Of a stretch of DNA of 17,156 bases, positions 1 to 7,127 are shown in pieces. Source of the stretch: JBDRGD01 sp043818095 (GTDB taxonomy: Bacteria; Chloroflexota; Dehalococcoidia; Dehalococcoidales; RBG-16-60-22). The notes below the pieces were generated by a model, which did not search any database, had not been told where the DNA came from, and saw nothing but the letters and a program-made list of their open reading frames with translations. The stretch lies in the NCBI GenBank assembly GCA_043818095.1, contig JBDRGD010000030.1:1-17156 (forward strand), written 5' to 3'. The position numbers were made by a program, and so were the translations under genes. Position 1 is the first letter of the stretch, and each line of letters begins with the position of its first letter.

Positions 1-318
1 TATAACAAGAAATGGCTCTCCGCCGATATGTTCGGGAGACTCTTCGGGCCCCTGCGCACGCTGGTCTTCCGCAAGTATTATTTCGATGACCTCTACGAGG
101 ATATTATCGTCCGCAACTTCATGATGAAATGGCTTTTCCGGGTTTTCCAGGGACTGGACAGCTACGGCGTGGACGGCATCGTCAACGGCACGGCAAAAGG
201 CGTGCGTGCCGGGGGCGGCGCCCTGCGTCATGCCGAGACCGGGCAACTCCAGCTCTACGCTTTATCCATCGGCATCGGTATTATCGCGATTATACTCACC
301 GTCTTCGTTCTGAGTTGA
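1..318 (+). CDS. nuoL: NADH-quinone oxidoreductase subunit L (C-terminal part)
   Basis: The reading frame is open from base 1 and stops at the TGA at 316-318, giving the last 105 residues; the start lies outside the window. NuoL is the distal proton-pumping, antiporter-like membrane subunit of complex I. The visible part has the family's late region: an amphipathic stretch containing YYFDDLYEDIIVRNF, then a DGIVNGTAKGVR segment, a TGQLQLYAL motif and one final hydrophobic helix (about the last 22 residues) ending in VFVLS. This matches the lateral helix and last transmembrane helix of NuoL. nuoM follows 7 nt later with its ribosome binding site overlapping this stop codon, as expected in a nuo operon. 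The assignment is firm because the order L-M-N is canonical. The closely related MrpA antiporter subunit is the only serious alternative. Confidence 0.93.
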   Translation, partial: YNKKWLSADMFGRLFGPLRTLVFRKYYFDDLYEDIIVRNFMMKWLFRVFQGLDSYGVDGIVNGTAKGVRAGGGALRHAETGQLQLYALSIGIGIIAIILTVFVLS

Positions 319-325
319 GGAGTTC

Positions 326-1819
326 ATGGATTTTAGCTACTTAACGGCGATACTCTTCCTCCCGGCGCTGGGCGCGCTGGTTATCGCGCTGTTTACCCCC
401 AGCGGGCAGCCGCGCTCGATAAAGACGATTGCCTTTATCTTTACGCTGGTCCCGTTCATCCTGGCGATAATCGCCTTCACCCTGTTCGACCGCTCCCCGG
501 CCGCCGCCGGTCTCATGCAGTTCGAGGAAAAGGCGCTCTGGATTGCCCCCCTGAACGCCCACTACCACCTGGGGGTGGACGGGCTGAGCATGCCGCTGGT
601 GCTGCTGACCGCTTTCCTGGGCTTCCTGGCGGTGCTTATCTCCTGGAAGGTGCACGAGAGGACGCGCGAGTTCTTCGCCTGGCTGCTGCTCCTGGAGACG
701 AGCATCCTCGGCGTGTTCATGTCCCTGGACCTGCTGCTCTTCTTCATCATGTGGGAGATTGAGGTCATCCCCATGTACTTCCTGATTCACGTCTGGGGCG
801 CGGGACGGAAGGAATACTCCGCCCTGAAGTACGTCCTCTACACCCTGTTCGGCAGCGCCTTCATGCTCGCCGGCATCCTCAGCCTGTATTTCACCACGGG
901 CAGCCTGGACATGGTGGAGATTTCCCGGCAGGGGCTGGGCATGGTGCAGTCCATCCTGCCGCCGGCCGCCATCTTCTTCCTGCTGTTAATCGGTTTCGCG
1001 GTGAAGCTGCCCGTTTTCCCGCTGCACACCTGGCTGCCGGACGCCCATACTGACGCCCCCACCGCCGCCAGCGTCATGCTGGCCGGCTCCCTCATCAAGA
1101 TGGGCGGCTACGGGATGATACGGCTCTGCGTGAGCTTCTTCCCGGATCCGGCCAAGCAGTTCGCGCCGCTGCTGATCGTGCTGGCGCTTATCGGCATCCT
1201 TTACGGCGCCGCCGTCACATTGCGCCAGACGGACATCAAGCGGATGATTGCCTACAGCAGCGTAAGCCACATGGGCTATGTGCTGCTGGGCATCTTTGCC
1301 CTGAGCGAGGTCAGCCTCACCGGGGCGGCTTTGCAGATGTTCAGCCACGGCATCGTCACCGGTCTCCTCTTCGCCATGGCGGGACTGGTTATCCACAACA
1401 TCGGAGAACGTGACCTGCGCAAGCTGGGCGGGCTGGCGCGGCAGGTGCCGGTGATGGCGGTGGTCTTCTCCGTCGCCGGGCTTGCCTCCCTGGGACTGCC
1501 CCTGACCAGCGGCTTTGCCGCGGAGTTCCTTATCTTCGTGGGGAGCTTTACCAGCGGTGCCGTTCCCGGCATCAAGGTTTTCACCATCATCGCGGTGCTG
1601 GGGGTAGTCATCACGGCAGGCTACATCCTCTGGATGCTCCAGCAGGCCTTCTACGGCCCGGTGAAAGAGGAATACAACAAGGTCCACGATGAGGACACCA
1701 TGGAGAAGTTCTACTCCTTCGCCCTCATCGCGGCGATTATACTCGTAGGCGTTTACCCGGCGATTCTGACCGACGTGATTAGGCTCGGTATTGCGCCGGT
1801 GGTCGGTTTAATCGGTTAG
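326..1819 (+). CDS. nuoM: NADH-quinone oxidoreductase subunit M
   Basis: This is a 497-residue antiporter-like membrane subunit of complex I, which takes part in proton translocation across the cytoplasmic membrane. The length is normal for the family and the protein is almost wholly made of hydrophobic helices. Residues expected for the proton path are present: Glu144 in the MWEIEVIPMYF motif, Lys227 in FAVKLPVFPLHTWLPDAHTD, Lys258 in SLIKMGGYG, and Glu400 in SGFAAEFLIF. The ATG at 326 is preceded by GAGGAG at 317-322, which overlaps the nuoL stop, so translation is probably coupled. The TAG stop lies in the same frame as the following Nudix reading frame. No missing key residue was noticed. 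Confidence 0.97.
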   Translation: MDFSYLTAILFLPALGALVIALFTPSGQPRSIKTIAFIFTLVPFILAIIAFTLFDRSPAAAGLMQFEEKALWIAPLNAHYHLGVDGLSMPLVLLTAFLGFLAVLISWKVHERTREFFAWLLLLETSILGVFMSLDLLLFFIMWEIEVIPMYFLIHVWGAGRKEYSALKYVLYTLFGSAFMLAGILSLYFTTGSLDMVEISRQGLGMVQSILPPAAIFFLLLIGFAVKLPVFPLHTWLPDAHTDAPTAASVMLAGSLIKMGGYGMIRLCVSFFPDPAKQFAPLLIVLALIGILYGAAVTLRQTDIKRMIAYSSVSHMGYVLLGIFALSEVSLTGAALQMFSHGIVTGLLFAMAGLVIHNIGERDLRKLGGLARQVPVMAVVFSVAGLASLGLPLTSGFAAEFLIFVGSFTSGAVPGIKVFTIIAVLGVVITAGYILWMLQQAFYGPVKEEYNKVHDEDTMEKFYSFALIAAIILVGVYPAILTDVIRLGIAPVVGLIG

Positions 1820-1849
1820 GGGGAGGTTGTTGGGGTAACGCGGATACTG

Positions 1850-2271
1850 GTGGGCGTGGGGGCGGTCATTACCGATAATGCGGGAAGGCTGCTCCTGGTG
1901 AAGCATAAGAAGGAACGGGGCGGCTTCTGGCAGGGGAAATGGATCTGCCCCGGCGGGGAGCTGGAAACCGGGGAAACTATCGAGGAGGGGATAAAGAGAG
2001 AAGTCAAGGAGGAGACCGGACTGGAAATCAGCCTGACCGCACCCCTCCCCCCTTTCGACCGGGTGGTGAGGTCGGGCAAAGAGGTCACCCTCCACGTGGT
2101 CTATATCGACTACATGGCGAAGCTGGCGGGGGGGGAACGCTGAAGCCGGAGAGCGATGTCGGGGAAGCAATTTGGATTGAACTGGAGCGACTCCCGGAGA
2201 TAAAAGAGGAGCTCCACGAGGATACGAAAAAGCTGCTAAAGATTGCGGGGATTATCGATGACGGATTCTAG
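1850..2271 (+). pseudogene. Nudix hydrolase, reading frame broken at a G8 run
   Basis: The first part (GTG at 1850 to TGA at 2143, 97 residues) holds a complete Nudix box: G-x5-E-x7-REVKEETGL, beginning at GGELETGE. Such enzymes hydrolyse nucleoside diphosphates linked to another group and need divalent metal held by the REVKEE glutamates. The frame breaks at eight G (2128-2135): it ends LAGGER-stop, while the -1 frame continues with a credible Nudix C-terminus (KPESDVGEAIWIELERLP, then HEDTKKLLKIAGI) to the TAG at 2269-2271. Six or nine G would give one intact protein of about 140 residues. Possible causes are sequencing error, a real mutation, phase variation or programmed slippage. The start is also unsure: GTG 1850 lies 23 nt beyond the GGGGAGG at 1820-1826, and in-frame codons before it encode VTRIL, which look like part of the protein. 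The gene sits between nuoM and nuoN. Confidence 0.8.
2128..2135 (+). repeat. G8 homopolymer at the Nudix frameshift
   Basis: Eight consecutive G lie exactly where the Nudix coding frame changes. Codons before and after the run both read as good Nudix protein, but in different frames. The run also fits the heptameric X-XXY-YYZ slippery pattern (all G). Two other eight-base G/C runs occur in iorA (15597-15604 and 15943-15950), and those keep their frame intact. Confidence 0.85.
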
Positions 2272-2289
2272 AAGGATAAGGAGCTGGTC

Positions 2290-3750
2290 TTGAACCTGGT
2301 ACTGTTGCTACCGGAACTGACGCTGCTGGTCACGGCGGTCGTCGTTATCCTGCTGGACCTTTTCCTGACGGGGAAAGGGGCGCTGGTGGCCGTCAGCCTC
2401 ATCGGGCTGGCGCTCGCCGCTTACTTTTCCCTCAATCTCTGGGGCGGCACCCAGCAACCGCTCCTCAATAACCTGCTGGCGCTCGATAACTTCGCCCTGT
2501 TCTTCAAGCTTATTTTCCTGACCGTCGCTTTCCTGGTGATACTGGCCACGCAGGACTACGTCGCCAGGCTCTCCCGTTTCCAGGGGGAATTCTACGCCCT
2601 CCTCCTTCTCTCCACCCTGGGGATGATGCTGATGGCGGCCACCGCCGAGCTTATCTCCATCTATCTCGCCCTGGAGCTGACCAGCATCTCCCTCTACGCG
2701 CTCGTCGGTTTCCTCAAGGACAAGAAGTCCACAGAGGCCTCCCTGAAATACCTGCTGCTGGGCGCGATTGCTTCCGGCGTGCTGCTTTACGGCATGGCCC
2801 TCATCTTCGGCTTTACCGGCACCACGCACCTGGGCGACATTGCCCGGACGCTGCGGACCATGGCCCTCGCCGACCTGATGGCAAGCCCGGCGCTGCTGCT
2901 GGGCACGGTGATGCTCATCGGCGGTTTCGGCTTCAAGATTGCCGCGGTGCCCTTCCAGATGTGGGTGCCCGACGTTTACGAAGGCGCGCCGACGCCGGTG
3001 ACCGCCTTCCTCTCCGTCGCCAGCAAGGCGGCGGGCTTTGCGGTCATCCTGCGCGTTTTCTCCACCGCCCTGGGGACGCCCTCCTGGCTGACGGCCAACT
3101 GGGGCATCATCTTCGCCTGGCTGGCCATCATCAGCATGACCGCCGGCAACCTCGCCGCGATTCCCCAGAATAACATCAAGCGCCTCTTCGGGTATTCCAG
3201 CATCGCCCAGGCCGGCTACCTCATGGTGGGCCTGGCGGCGATGGGTTTCTCCGCCCCGAACGTTACCGCCGGGCAGAGCGGCATCATGTTCTTCCTCGCC
3301 AGCTATGCCCTGACCAATATCGGCGCGTTCACCGCCATCATCGCCATCACCAATCAGGCCGGCACCGATGAAATCGGGGACTTTGCCGGCATGATGAAAC
3401 GCTCCCCGCTTCTGGCGCTGGCGCTGACTCTCTGCCTCATTTCCCTCATCGGGATGCCGCCGGCAGCGGGCTTCATGGGTAAATTCTTCATCTTCAGCGC
3501 CGCGGTGCAAGAAGGCCTGCTCTGGCTGGTGGTGGTCGCCGTGATTAACAGCGTGATTTCCGCTTACTACTATCTCCGCGTGGTCAAGGTGATGTGGTTC
3601 GGCACGCCTCCTTCGGCGGATGAGGTGCCGTCCTCCACGTTCCTGCGCGCCGGTCTGCTCATCTCCTGCGCGGGCGTGCTCCTGCTCGGGGTGTTCCCCG
3701 GCGGCATCATGGCGCTGGCACAGGTGGCTTCGCGGATGCTCCCCTTCTAG
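2290..3750 (+). CDS. nuoN: NADH-quinone oxidoreductase subunit N
   Basis: This is a 486-residue antiporter-like complex I membrane subunit, of normal length, that takes part in proton pumping. Conserved charged residues are visible: Glu129 in YLALELTSISLYAL, Lys216 in GFGFKIAAVPFQMWVPDVYE, Lys246 in SVASKAAGF, and Lys398 in PPAAGFMGKFF. The start is the TTG at 2290, chosen because AAGGAG at 2278-2283 lies 6 nt upstream and no ATG or GTG fits better. The gene follows the Nudix reading frame by 18 nt and closes the visible nuo operon, since NuoN is normally the last subunit. Downstream comes a 30-codon ORF and then a predicted promoter, so the nuo transcript probably ends in or near 3751-3870, though no clear terminator hairpin was seen. 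Confidence 0.97.
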   Translation: MNLVLLLPELTLLVTAVVVILLDLFLTGKGALVAVSLIGLALAAYFSLNLWGGTQQPLLNNLLALDNFALFFKLIFLTVAFLVILATQDYVARLSRFQGEFYALLLLSTLGMMLMAATAELISIYLALELTSISLYALVGFLKDKKSTEASLKYLLLGAIASGVLLYGMALIFGFTGTTHLGDIARTLRTMALADLMASPALLLGTVMLIGGFGFKIAAVPFQMWVPDVYEGAPTPVTAFLSVASKAAGFAVILRVFSTALGTPSWLTANWGIIFAWLAIISMTAGNLAAIPQNNIKRLFGYSSIAQAGYLMVGLAAMGFSAPNVTAGQSGIMFFLASYALTNIGAFTAIIAITNQAGTDEIGDFAGMMKRSPLLALALTLCLISLIGMPPAAGFMGKFFIFSAAVQEGLLWLVVVAVINSVISAYYYLRVVKVMWFGTPPSADEVPSSTFLRAGLLISCAGVLLLGVFPGGIMALAQVASRMLPF

Positions 3751-3777
3751 CGATTCCCGCCATTCAGGAGGCAAGAG

Positions 3778-3870
3778 ATGTCATACCCATGGTTTCCGGT
3801 GTTCCCGGTGCACGCTTATCTTCGCGCTAAGCCTTGTTTCAGGTTGAACCACGTGCCTCACGAATGCTAA
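3778..3870 (+). CDS. possible 30-residue small protein
   Basis: The ATG at 3778 is preceded by a perfect AGGAGG (3766-3771) at the ideal 6-nt spacing, and the ORF closes at TAA 3868-3870. The peptide begins MSYPWFPVFPVHAYL and ends with RLNHVPHEC; it is rich in aromatic residues, proline and histidine, with two cysteines. I do not recognise it. It begins 27 nt after the nuoN stop and would be translated from the nuo transcript. Its last third overlaps the predicted promoter for the next gene. It may be a real small protein or the remnant of a gene once placed after nuoN. The Shine-Dalgarno sequence is its main support, since an ORF this short arises easily by chance. Confidence 0.35.
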   Translation: MSYPWFPVFPVHAYLRAKPCFRLNHVPHEC

Positions 3871-3873
3871 GAT
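3844..3873 (+). promoter_or_regulatory. predicted sigma70-type promoter for the small CDS and livG
   Basis: TTGAAC at 3844-3849 and TAAGAT at 3868-3873 are separated by 18 nt, with a TGC extended -10 element directly before the -10. Each hexamer matches the consensus at 4 of 6 positions. A start site near 3880 would give a leader of about 27 nt to the ATG at 3907. The position fits a new transcription unit after the nuo operon. This is prediction only. Confidence 0.4.
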
Positions 3874-3906
3874 AGGACGGCGAAAAGACACCCGGGTAGA
3901 GAGAGC

Positions 3907-4185
3907 ATGTTTAACTGGCAGATTACCGCCACCACGGTCCACTGTGAAGACGTCGACGACGAAGTGACCGTCATGGTCTATAAAGACGGCTCCATAAAAT
4001 GCGTGGGCTATGAGAAATACGGCGCCAGCAAGGAAGCCATCAAAGCCCTCCGTGAGAAAAGCCGCCAGTCCGGCAGAGACCTGAAATGCTCCGGCACGGA
4101 CTGCCCGCGGGCCGTCCAATACCGGGAGAAACTCCTGGCGGAGGAAAAAACCGCTGACAGGAAAACCAACCGGAAGGTAAAATAA
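3907..4185 (+). CDS. small hypothetical protein with four cysteines
   Basis: This 92-residue soluble protein is not one I recognise. There is no signal peptide or membrane segment. The N-terminal half looks like short beta strands (TVHCEDVDDEVTVMVYKDGSIKCVGY), and the C-terminal half is charged and helical with a lysine/arginine-rich tail. Cysteines lie at 13, 32, 61 and 66; the last two form a C-x4-C pair (KCSGTDCPRAV), which could bind a metal ion. The ATG at 3907 follows a purine-rich GAGAGAG stretch, a weak ribosome binding site, and the in-frame TAA at 3868 excludes a longer start. The gene ends 12 nt before livG on the same strand, so the two are probably cotranscribed. The normal frame, coding-like composition and predicted promoter make it likely to be a real gene. 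Confidence 0.72.
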   Translation: MFNWQITATTVHCEDVDDEVTVMVYKDGSIKCVGYEKYGASKEAIKALREKSRQSGRDLKCSGTDCPRAVQYREKLLAEEKTADRKTNRKVK

Positions 4186-4197
4186 GGCACCCTTACC

Positions 4198-5037
4198 ATG
4201 ACAGCAGAAAGCAAGCCGCCCGCCGAGCCAAAAGTAAGAATCCGGATTGAGAACCTCTCCCTGTCCTTCGGCGGGGTGAAAGCCCTGACGGACATCAGCG
4301 TGGATGTCCGGGAGAATGAAATCCTCGCTATCATCGGGCCCAACGGCGCCGGCAAGACCTGCCTGCTCAACTGCATCAACGGCTTCTACAAGCCCCAGAA
4401 AGGGGAGATTTACTTTGACGGGCAGCGCATTACCCGCATCCGCCCGGACAGAGCCGCCCGCCTGGGCCTGGCGCGCACCTTCCAGAACATCGAGCTTTAC
4501 ACGGGACTAAGCACCCTGGACAACATCATGGCGGCGCGGCACGTCCTGATGCGGCAGAACGTCTTCGCCAGCGCCCTCTACTTCGGCCCGGCGCACAGCG
4601 AGGAGATACGCCACCGCAAGATGGTGGAAGACATCATCGATTTCCTGGAAATCGAGCCCGTCCGGAAGACGGTGGTGGGCATGCTGCCCTACGGCATGAG
4701 GAAGCGGGTGGAGCTGGGCAGGGCCCTGGCGCTGGAGCCGAAGGTGCTCCTGCTGGACGAGCCGATGGCCGGCATGAACCTGGAAGAAAAAGAGGACATC
4801 GCCCGCTTCATCATCGATATTTTCGAAGGGCAGGGCATCACCTACGCGGACTCACCCGTGCTGCGCGACGGCGTCAACTGCATCGTCCTCGTGGAGCATG
4901 ACATGGGCGTGGTGATGGACATCGCCGACCGCATCGTGGTGCTGGACTTCGGGCGCAATATTGCCGAAGGCACGCCGGAAGAAATCAAGAACAACCCGGA
5001 AGTGATTGCCGCTTACCTGGGCACCCGGCGCGCCTGA
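4198..5037 (+). CDS. livG: branched-chain-type ABC transporter ATP-binding protein (LivG family)
   Basis: This 279-residue cytoplasmic ATPase of the LivG type would power import with LivF, LivH and LivM. Walker A is GPNGAGKT (47-54), the Q-loop Gln is in TFQNIEL (Q96), Walker B is VLLLDEP (183-189), and the H-loop histidine is H234 in LVEHDMGVVMD. The ABC signature is degenerate: LPYGMRKR (163-170) stands where LSxGQ is usual. About 13 extra residues (around 213-226, TYADSPVLRDGVN) lie between Walker B and the H-loop. As I recall, both traits occur in LivG copies found beside acyl-CoA ligase genes, but this was not checked. The gene is alone on the plus strand, cotranscribed with the small upstream gene, while all other transporter genes are on the minus strand. 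Its stop is only 3 nt from the stop of the convergent ligase gene. Confidence 0.92.
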   Translation: MTAESKPPAEPKVRIRIENLSLSFGGVKALTDISVDVRENEILAIIGPNGAGKTCLLNCINGFYKPQKGEIYFDGQRITRIRPDRAARLGLARTFQNIELYTGLSTLDNIMAARHVLMRQNVFASALYFGPAHSEEIRHRKMVEDIIDFLEIEPVRKTVVGMLPYGMRKRVELGRALALEPKVLLLDEPMAGMNLEEKEDIARFIIDIFEGQGITYADSPVLRDGVNCIVLVEHDMGVVMDIADRIVVLDFGRNIAEGTPEEIKNNPEVIAAYLGTRRA

Positions 5038-5058
5038 GCGCTAGTCCCACTTGCGCTC
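5036..5058. terminator. hairpin across the convergent gene ends (weak)
   Basis: GAGCGC (5036-5041) and GCGCTC (5053-5058) form a perfect 6-bp stem with an 11-nt loop, spanning both stop codons. There is no T-run on either side, so intrinsic termination is doubtful. It is recorded because two operons must end here within a very short space. Confidence 0.2.
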
Positions 5059-6324
5059 GTCAACGACCCTGGGACCTGACCCCACCGTCCCCCGCGCCAC
5101 GAAGTCGATGCGGTCCAGCCGGATACGGCAGGCCTCCTGAAAACGCTGTTGCAGGGTATCCGCGAGCTCGCTCTTCGCCACACTCTCGCTGCCCAGCTCC
5201 ACCTTCAGGGTAAGGTCGTCGCGATGCTCCCGCCGCCCCACCACCAGCCGGAAGGCGGCTATCTCCGGAAGGCTCATGATGGCGGCTTCCGCCTGGCGCG
5301 TGACCACGAACATCCCGCGCACCTTCACCGCGTCCCCGGTCCTCCCCACGATGCCCGTAAGCCGGTAAGAAGTGCGCCCGCAGGGGCAGGGTTCGGTAAT
5401 GTAGGCGGACATATCGCCGGTACCGAAACGCAGCAGCCCCCAGGTCTGGTTGTGCAGGGGCGTCACCACGATTTCCCCGATTTCCCCGGGGCCGAGCTGC
5501 TTGCCCGTCTCGTGGTCCACGATTTCGATGAGGTATTCATCCATGAAGTGCATCCCGGACTTCTGCGAGCACTCGTAAGCGATGGCGCCGCCGGGCTCGG
5601 TCACGGCATATGCCTGGTTGGTATCGATGTTGTAGTCTTCCTCGAAGGTCTTGCGCAGCGAGGGCGGCAGCATCTCCCCGGTGAACCAGGCCCGCCGCAG
5701 GGACAAGTCCGCGCAGAAATCGTAGCCCATCTCCTCCGCCTTCTTGATGATGGTCATCAGGAAGGTGGGCGTCCCCACGAAGCCGGTGACCTCCAGGTCA
5801 TACATCGTCTGGAGCTGGATTTCCGTATTACCGGTGCCGGTGGGCACGGCGGTCGCCCCGCAGTCCCGCAGCGCCTCGTGGAAGAGGATGCCAGCGGGAG
5901 AAAGATGATAGGTGAAAGTGTTTACCACGATATCGCCCTTGCGGAACCCCGCCGCCCAGAAGGACTTGGCGAACCACTTGATATTGGAGTGCTGGACGGG
6001 CTCATAGACCGGACCCGGGGAGAGGAAAACCCGCTCCACGTCTTTCTGGGGAATCGCCAGGAAACCGCCGTAAGGGGGATCGGCTTTCTGCATCTCGATG
6101 AGGTCCGTCTTGCGGGTGACGGGCAGCTTCTCCAGGTCAGGGACCGTCAGTATTTCCCCCGGGCTGACGTCCGCCTCATCCATCATCTCCCGTACCGCCG
6201 GGGCGTGTTGATAGGCATGAGTCACCACCGCCGCCAGTTTCTCGTTCTGGTACTGCTCTCTCCGGGCGGGGGACATCACCTCCAGCTCATCGAAATATTC
6301 GTCGCGCCTTTTACTTACAGCCAT
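5041..6324 (-). CDS. phenylacetate-CoA-ligase-like (PaaK-type) protein, divergent active site
   Basis: This 427-residue protein resembles PaaK-type AMP-forming ligases. Kept family features are an N-terminal helical part (YQNEKLAAVVTHAYQHAP), VTEPGG (241-246) in place of the YGxTE motif, GTGD (301-304), CPCGR (313-317) and GRTGDAVKVRGMFV (327-340). Two catalytic elements look lost. The Ser/Thr/Gly nucleotide-phosphate loop expected near residue 100 reads FLSPGPVYEP, and the C-terminal EGKAKR-type segment with the catalytic lysine is replaced by GTVGSGPRVVDERKWD. It may therefore not adenylate acids in the usual way; it could transfer, bind or sense an acyl group, or use another lysine. The ATG start overlaps the end of livF by 10 nt, so translation is probably coupled, and it is the last gene of the operon. 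The broad family is clear but the substrate is unknown. Confidence 0.85.
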   Translation of the reverse strand: MAVSKRRDEYFDELEVMSPARREQYQNEKLAAVVTHAYQHAPAVREMMDEADVSPGEILTVPDLEKLPVTRKTDLIEMQKADPPYGGFLAIPQKDVERVFLSPGPVYEPVQHSNIKWFAKSFWAAGFRKGDIVVNTFTYHLSPAGILFHEALRDCGATAVPTGTGNTEIQLQTMYDLEVTGFVGTPTFLMTIIKKAEEMGYDFCADLSLRRAWFTGEMLPPSLRKTFEEDYNIDTNQAYAVTEPGGAIAYECSQKSGMHFMDEYLIEIVDHETGKQLGPGEIGEIVVTPLHNQTWGLLRFGTGDMSAYITEPCPCGRTSYRLTGIVGRTGDAVKVRGMFVVTRQAEAAIMSLPEIAAFRLVVGRREHRDDLTLKVELGSESVAKSELADTLQQRFQEACRIRLDRIDFVARGTVGSGPRVVDERKWD

Positions 6325-7106
6325 CGTTTCCGCCTCTTGTAGTGTTTCACCTCGCGGTAGCTCTTCTTCGTCCCCATCGCGGACAGGCCCATGTAGAACT
6401 CTTTGACGTCCTCATTATTTTTCAGGAAATCGGCCGTTCCGTCAAGTACCACCCGGCCGTTTTCCATGACATACCCGTAATGAGCGATGCTGAGGGCGAT
6501 GCGCACGTTCTGCTCCACCAGCAGGACGGAGGTCTTCTGCTCCTCGTTAAAGCGGCGGATGATGTCATAAATTTCCTCCACCAGGAGCGGCGCCAGGCCC
6601 AGGGAAGGCTCGTCAAGCATCATCAGATTGGGCATCGCCATCATTGACCGCCCGATGACCAGCATCTGCTGCTCTCCGCCGGAAAGATAACCGGCGGTAT
6701 TGCGGCGCAGGTCTTTCAGGCGGGGGAAATAATGATAGACCATTTCCAGGTCCTGCTTCACCGCGCCGCGGTCCGTGCGATTGTACGCGCCCACGAGGAG
6801 GTTCTCCTCAGCGGTCAGATGCTCGAAGACGTGGCGTCCCTCCAGGGCCTGGATGATACCCAGCTTGCCGATTTCCTCGGCGCCCCTGCGGTCGATGCGC
6901 TGCCCGTTCCACTCGATACTACCGTCGGTTACCTCGCCCTCCTCGATGTGGAGCAGACCGGAAATCGCCTTGAGGGTGGTGCTCTTCCCGGCGCCGTTCG
7001 CCCCCAGGAGGGCGATAATCGCGCCGTCGTCCACCGTCAGGGAGACGCCGTGCAACACCCGGATAACATTGAGATAGGTGACCTCAATGTTGTTCAGTTT
7101 GAGCAT
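6315..7106 (-). CDS. livF: branched-chain-type ABC transporter ATP-binding protein (LivF family)
   Basis: This 263-residue ATPase is the second nucleotide-binding subunit of the LIV-type importer. Walker A is GANGAGKST (35-43), the Q-loop is IIQALEG (Q86), the canonical signature is LSGGEQQ (141-147), Walker B is LMMLDEP (161-167), and the usual LivF replacement of the H-loop histidine by Gln is seen in LLVEQN (Q199). The C-terminus carries a basic tail (KHYKRRKRWL) beyond the normal family end. AAGGA about 8 nt before the ATG at 7106 supports the start. It lies 56 nt after livK and overlaps the ligase-like gene. Unlike LivG here, its motifs are complete. Confidence 0.94.
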   Translation of the reverse strand: MLKLNNIEVTYLNVIRVLHGVSLTVDDGAIIALLGANGAGKSTTLKAISGLLHIEEGEVTDGSIEWNGQRIDRRGAEEIGKLGIIQALEGRHVFEHLTAEENLLVGAYNRTDRGAVKQDLEMVYHYFPRLKDLRRNTAGYLSGGEQQMLVIGRSMMAMPNLMMLDEPSLGLAPLLVEEIYDIIRRFNEEQKTSVLLVEQNVRIALSIAHYGYVMENGRVVLDGTADFLKNNEDVKEFYMGLSAMGTKKSYREVKHYKRRKRWL

Positions 7107-7127
7107 CGCTCATCCTTCCGCGGAGGG

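Noticed and set aside
2308..3774. 488-residue minus-strand ORF opposite nuoN
   Set aside because: Highly charged, repeat-like translation (Glu, His, Gly, Arg) that mirrors the hydrophobic codons of nuoN; not a real protein.
5149..6342. 397-residue plus-strand ORF opposite the PaaK-like gene
   Set aside because: Histidine/arginine-rich translation with no motifs; the minus-strand gene has clear homology features and operon context.
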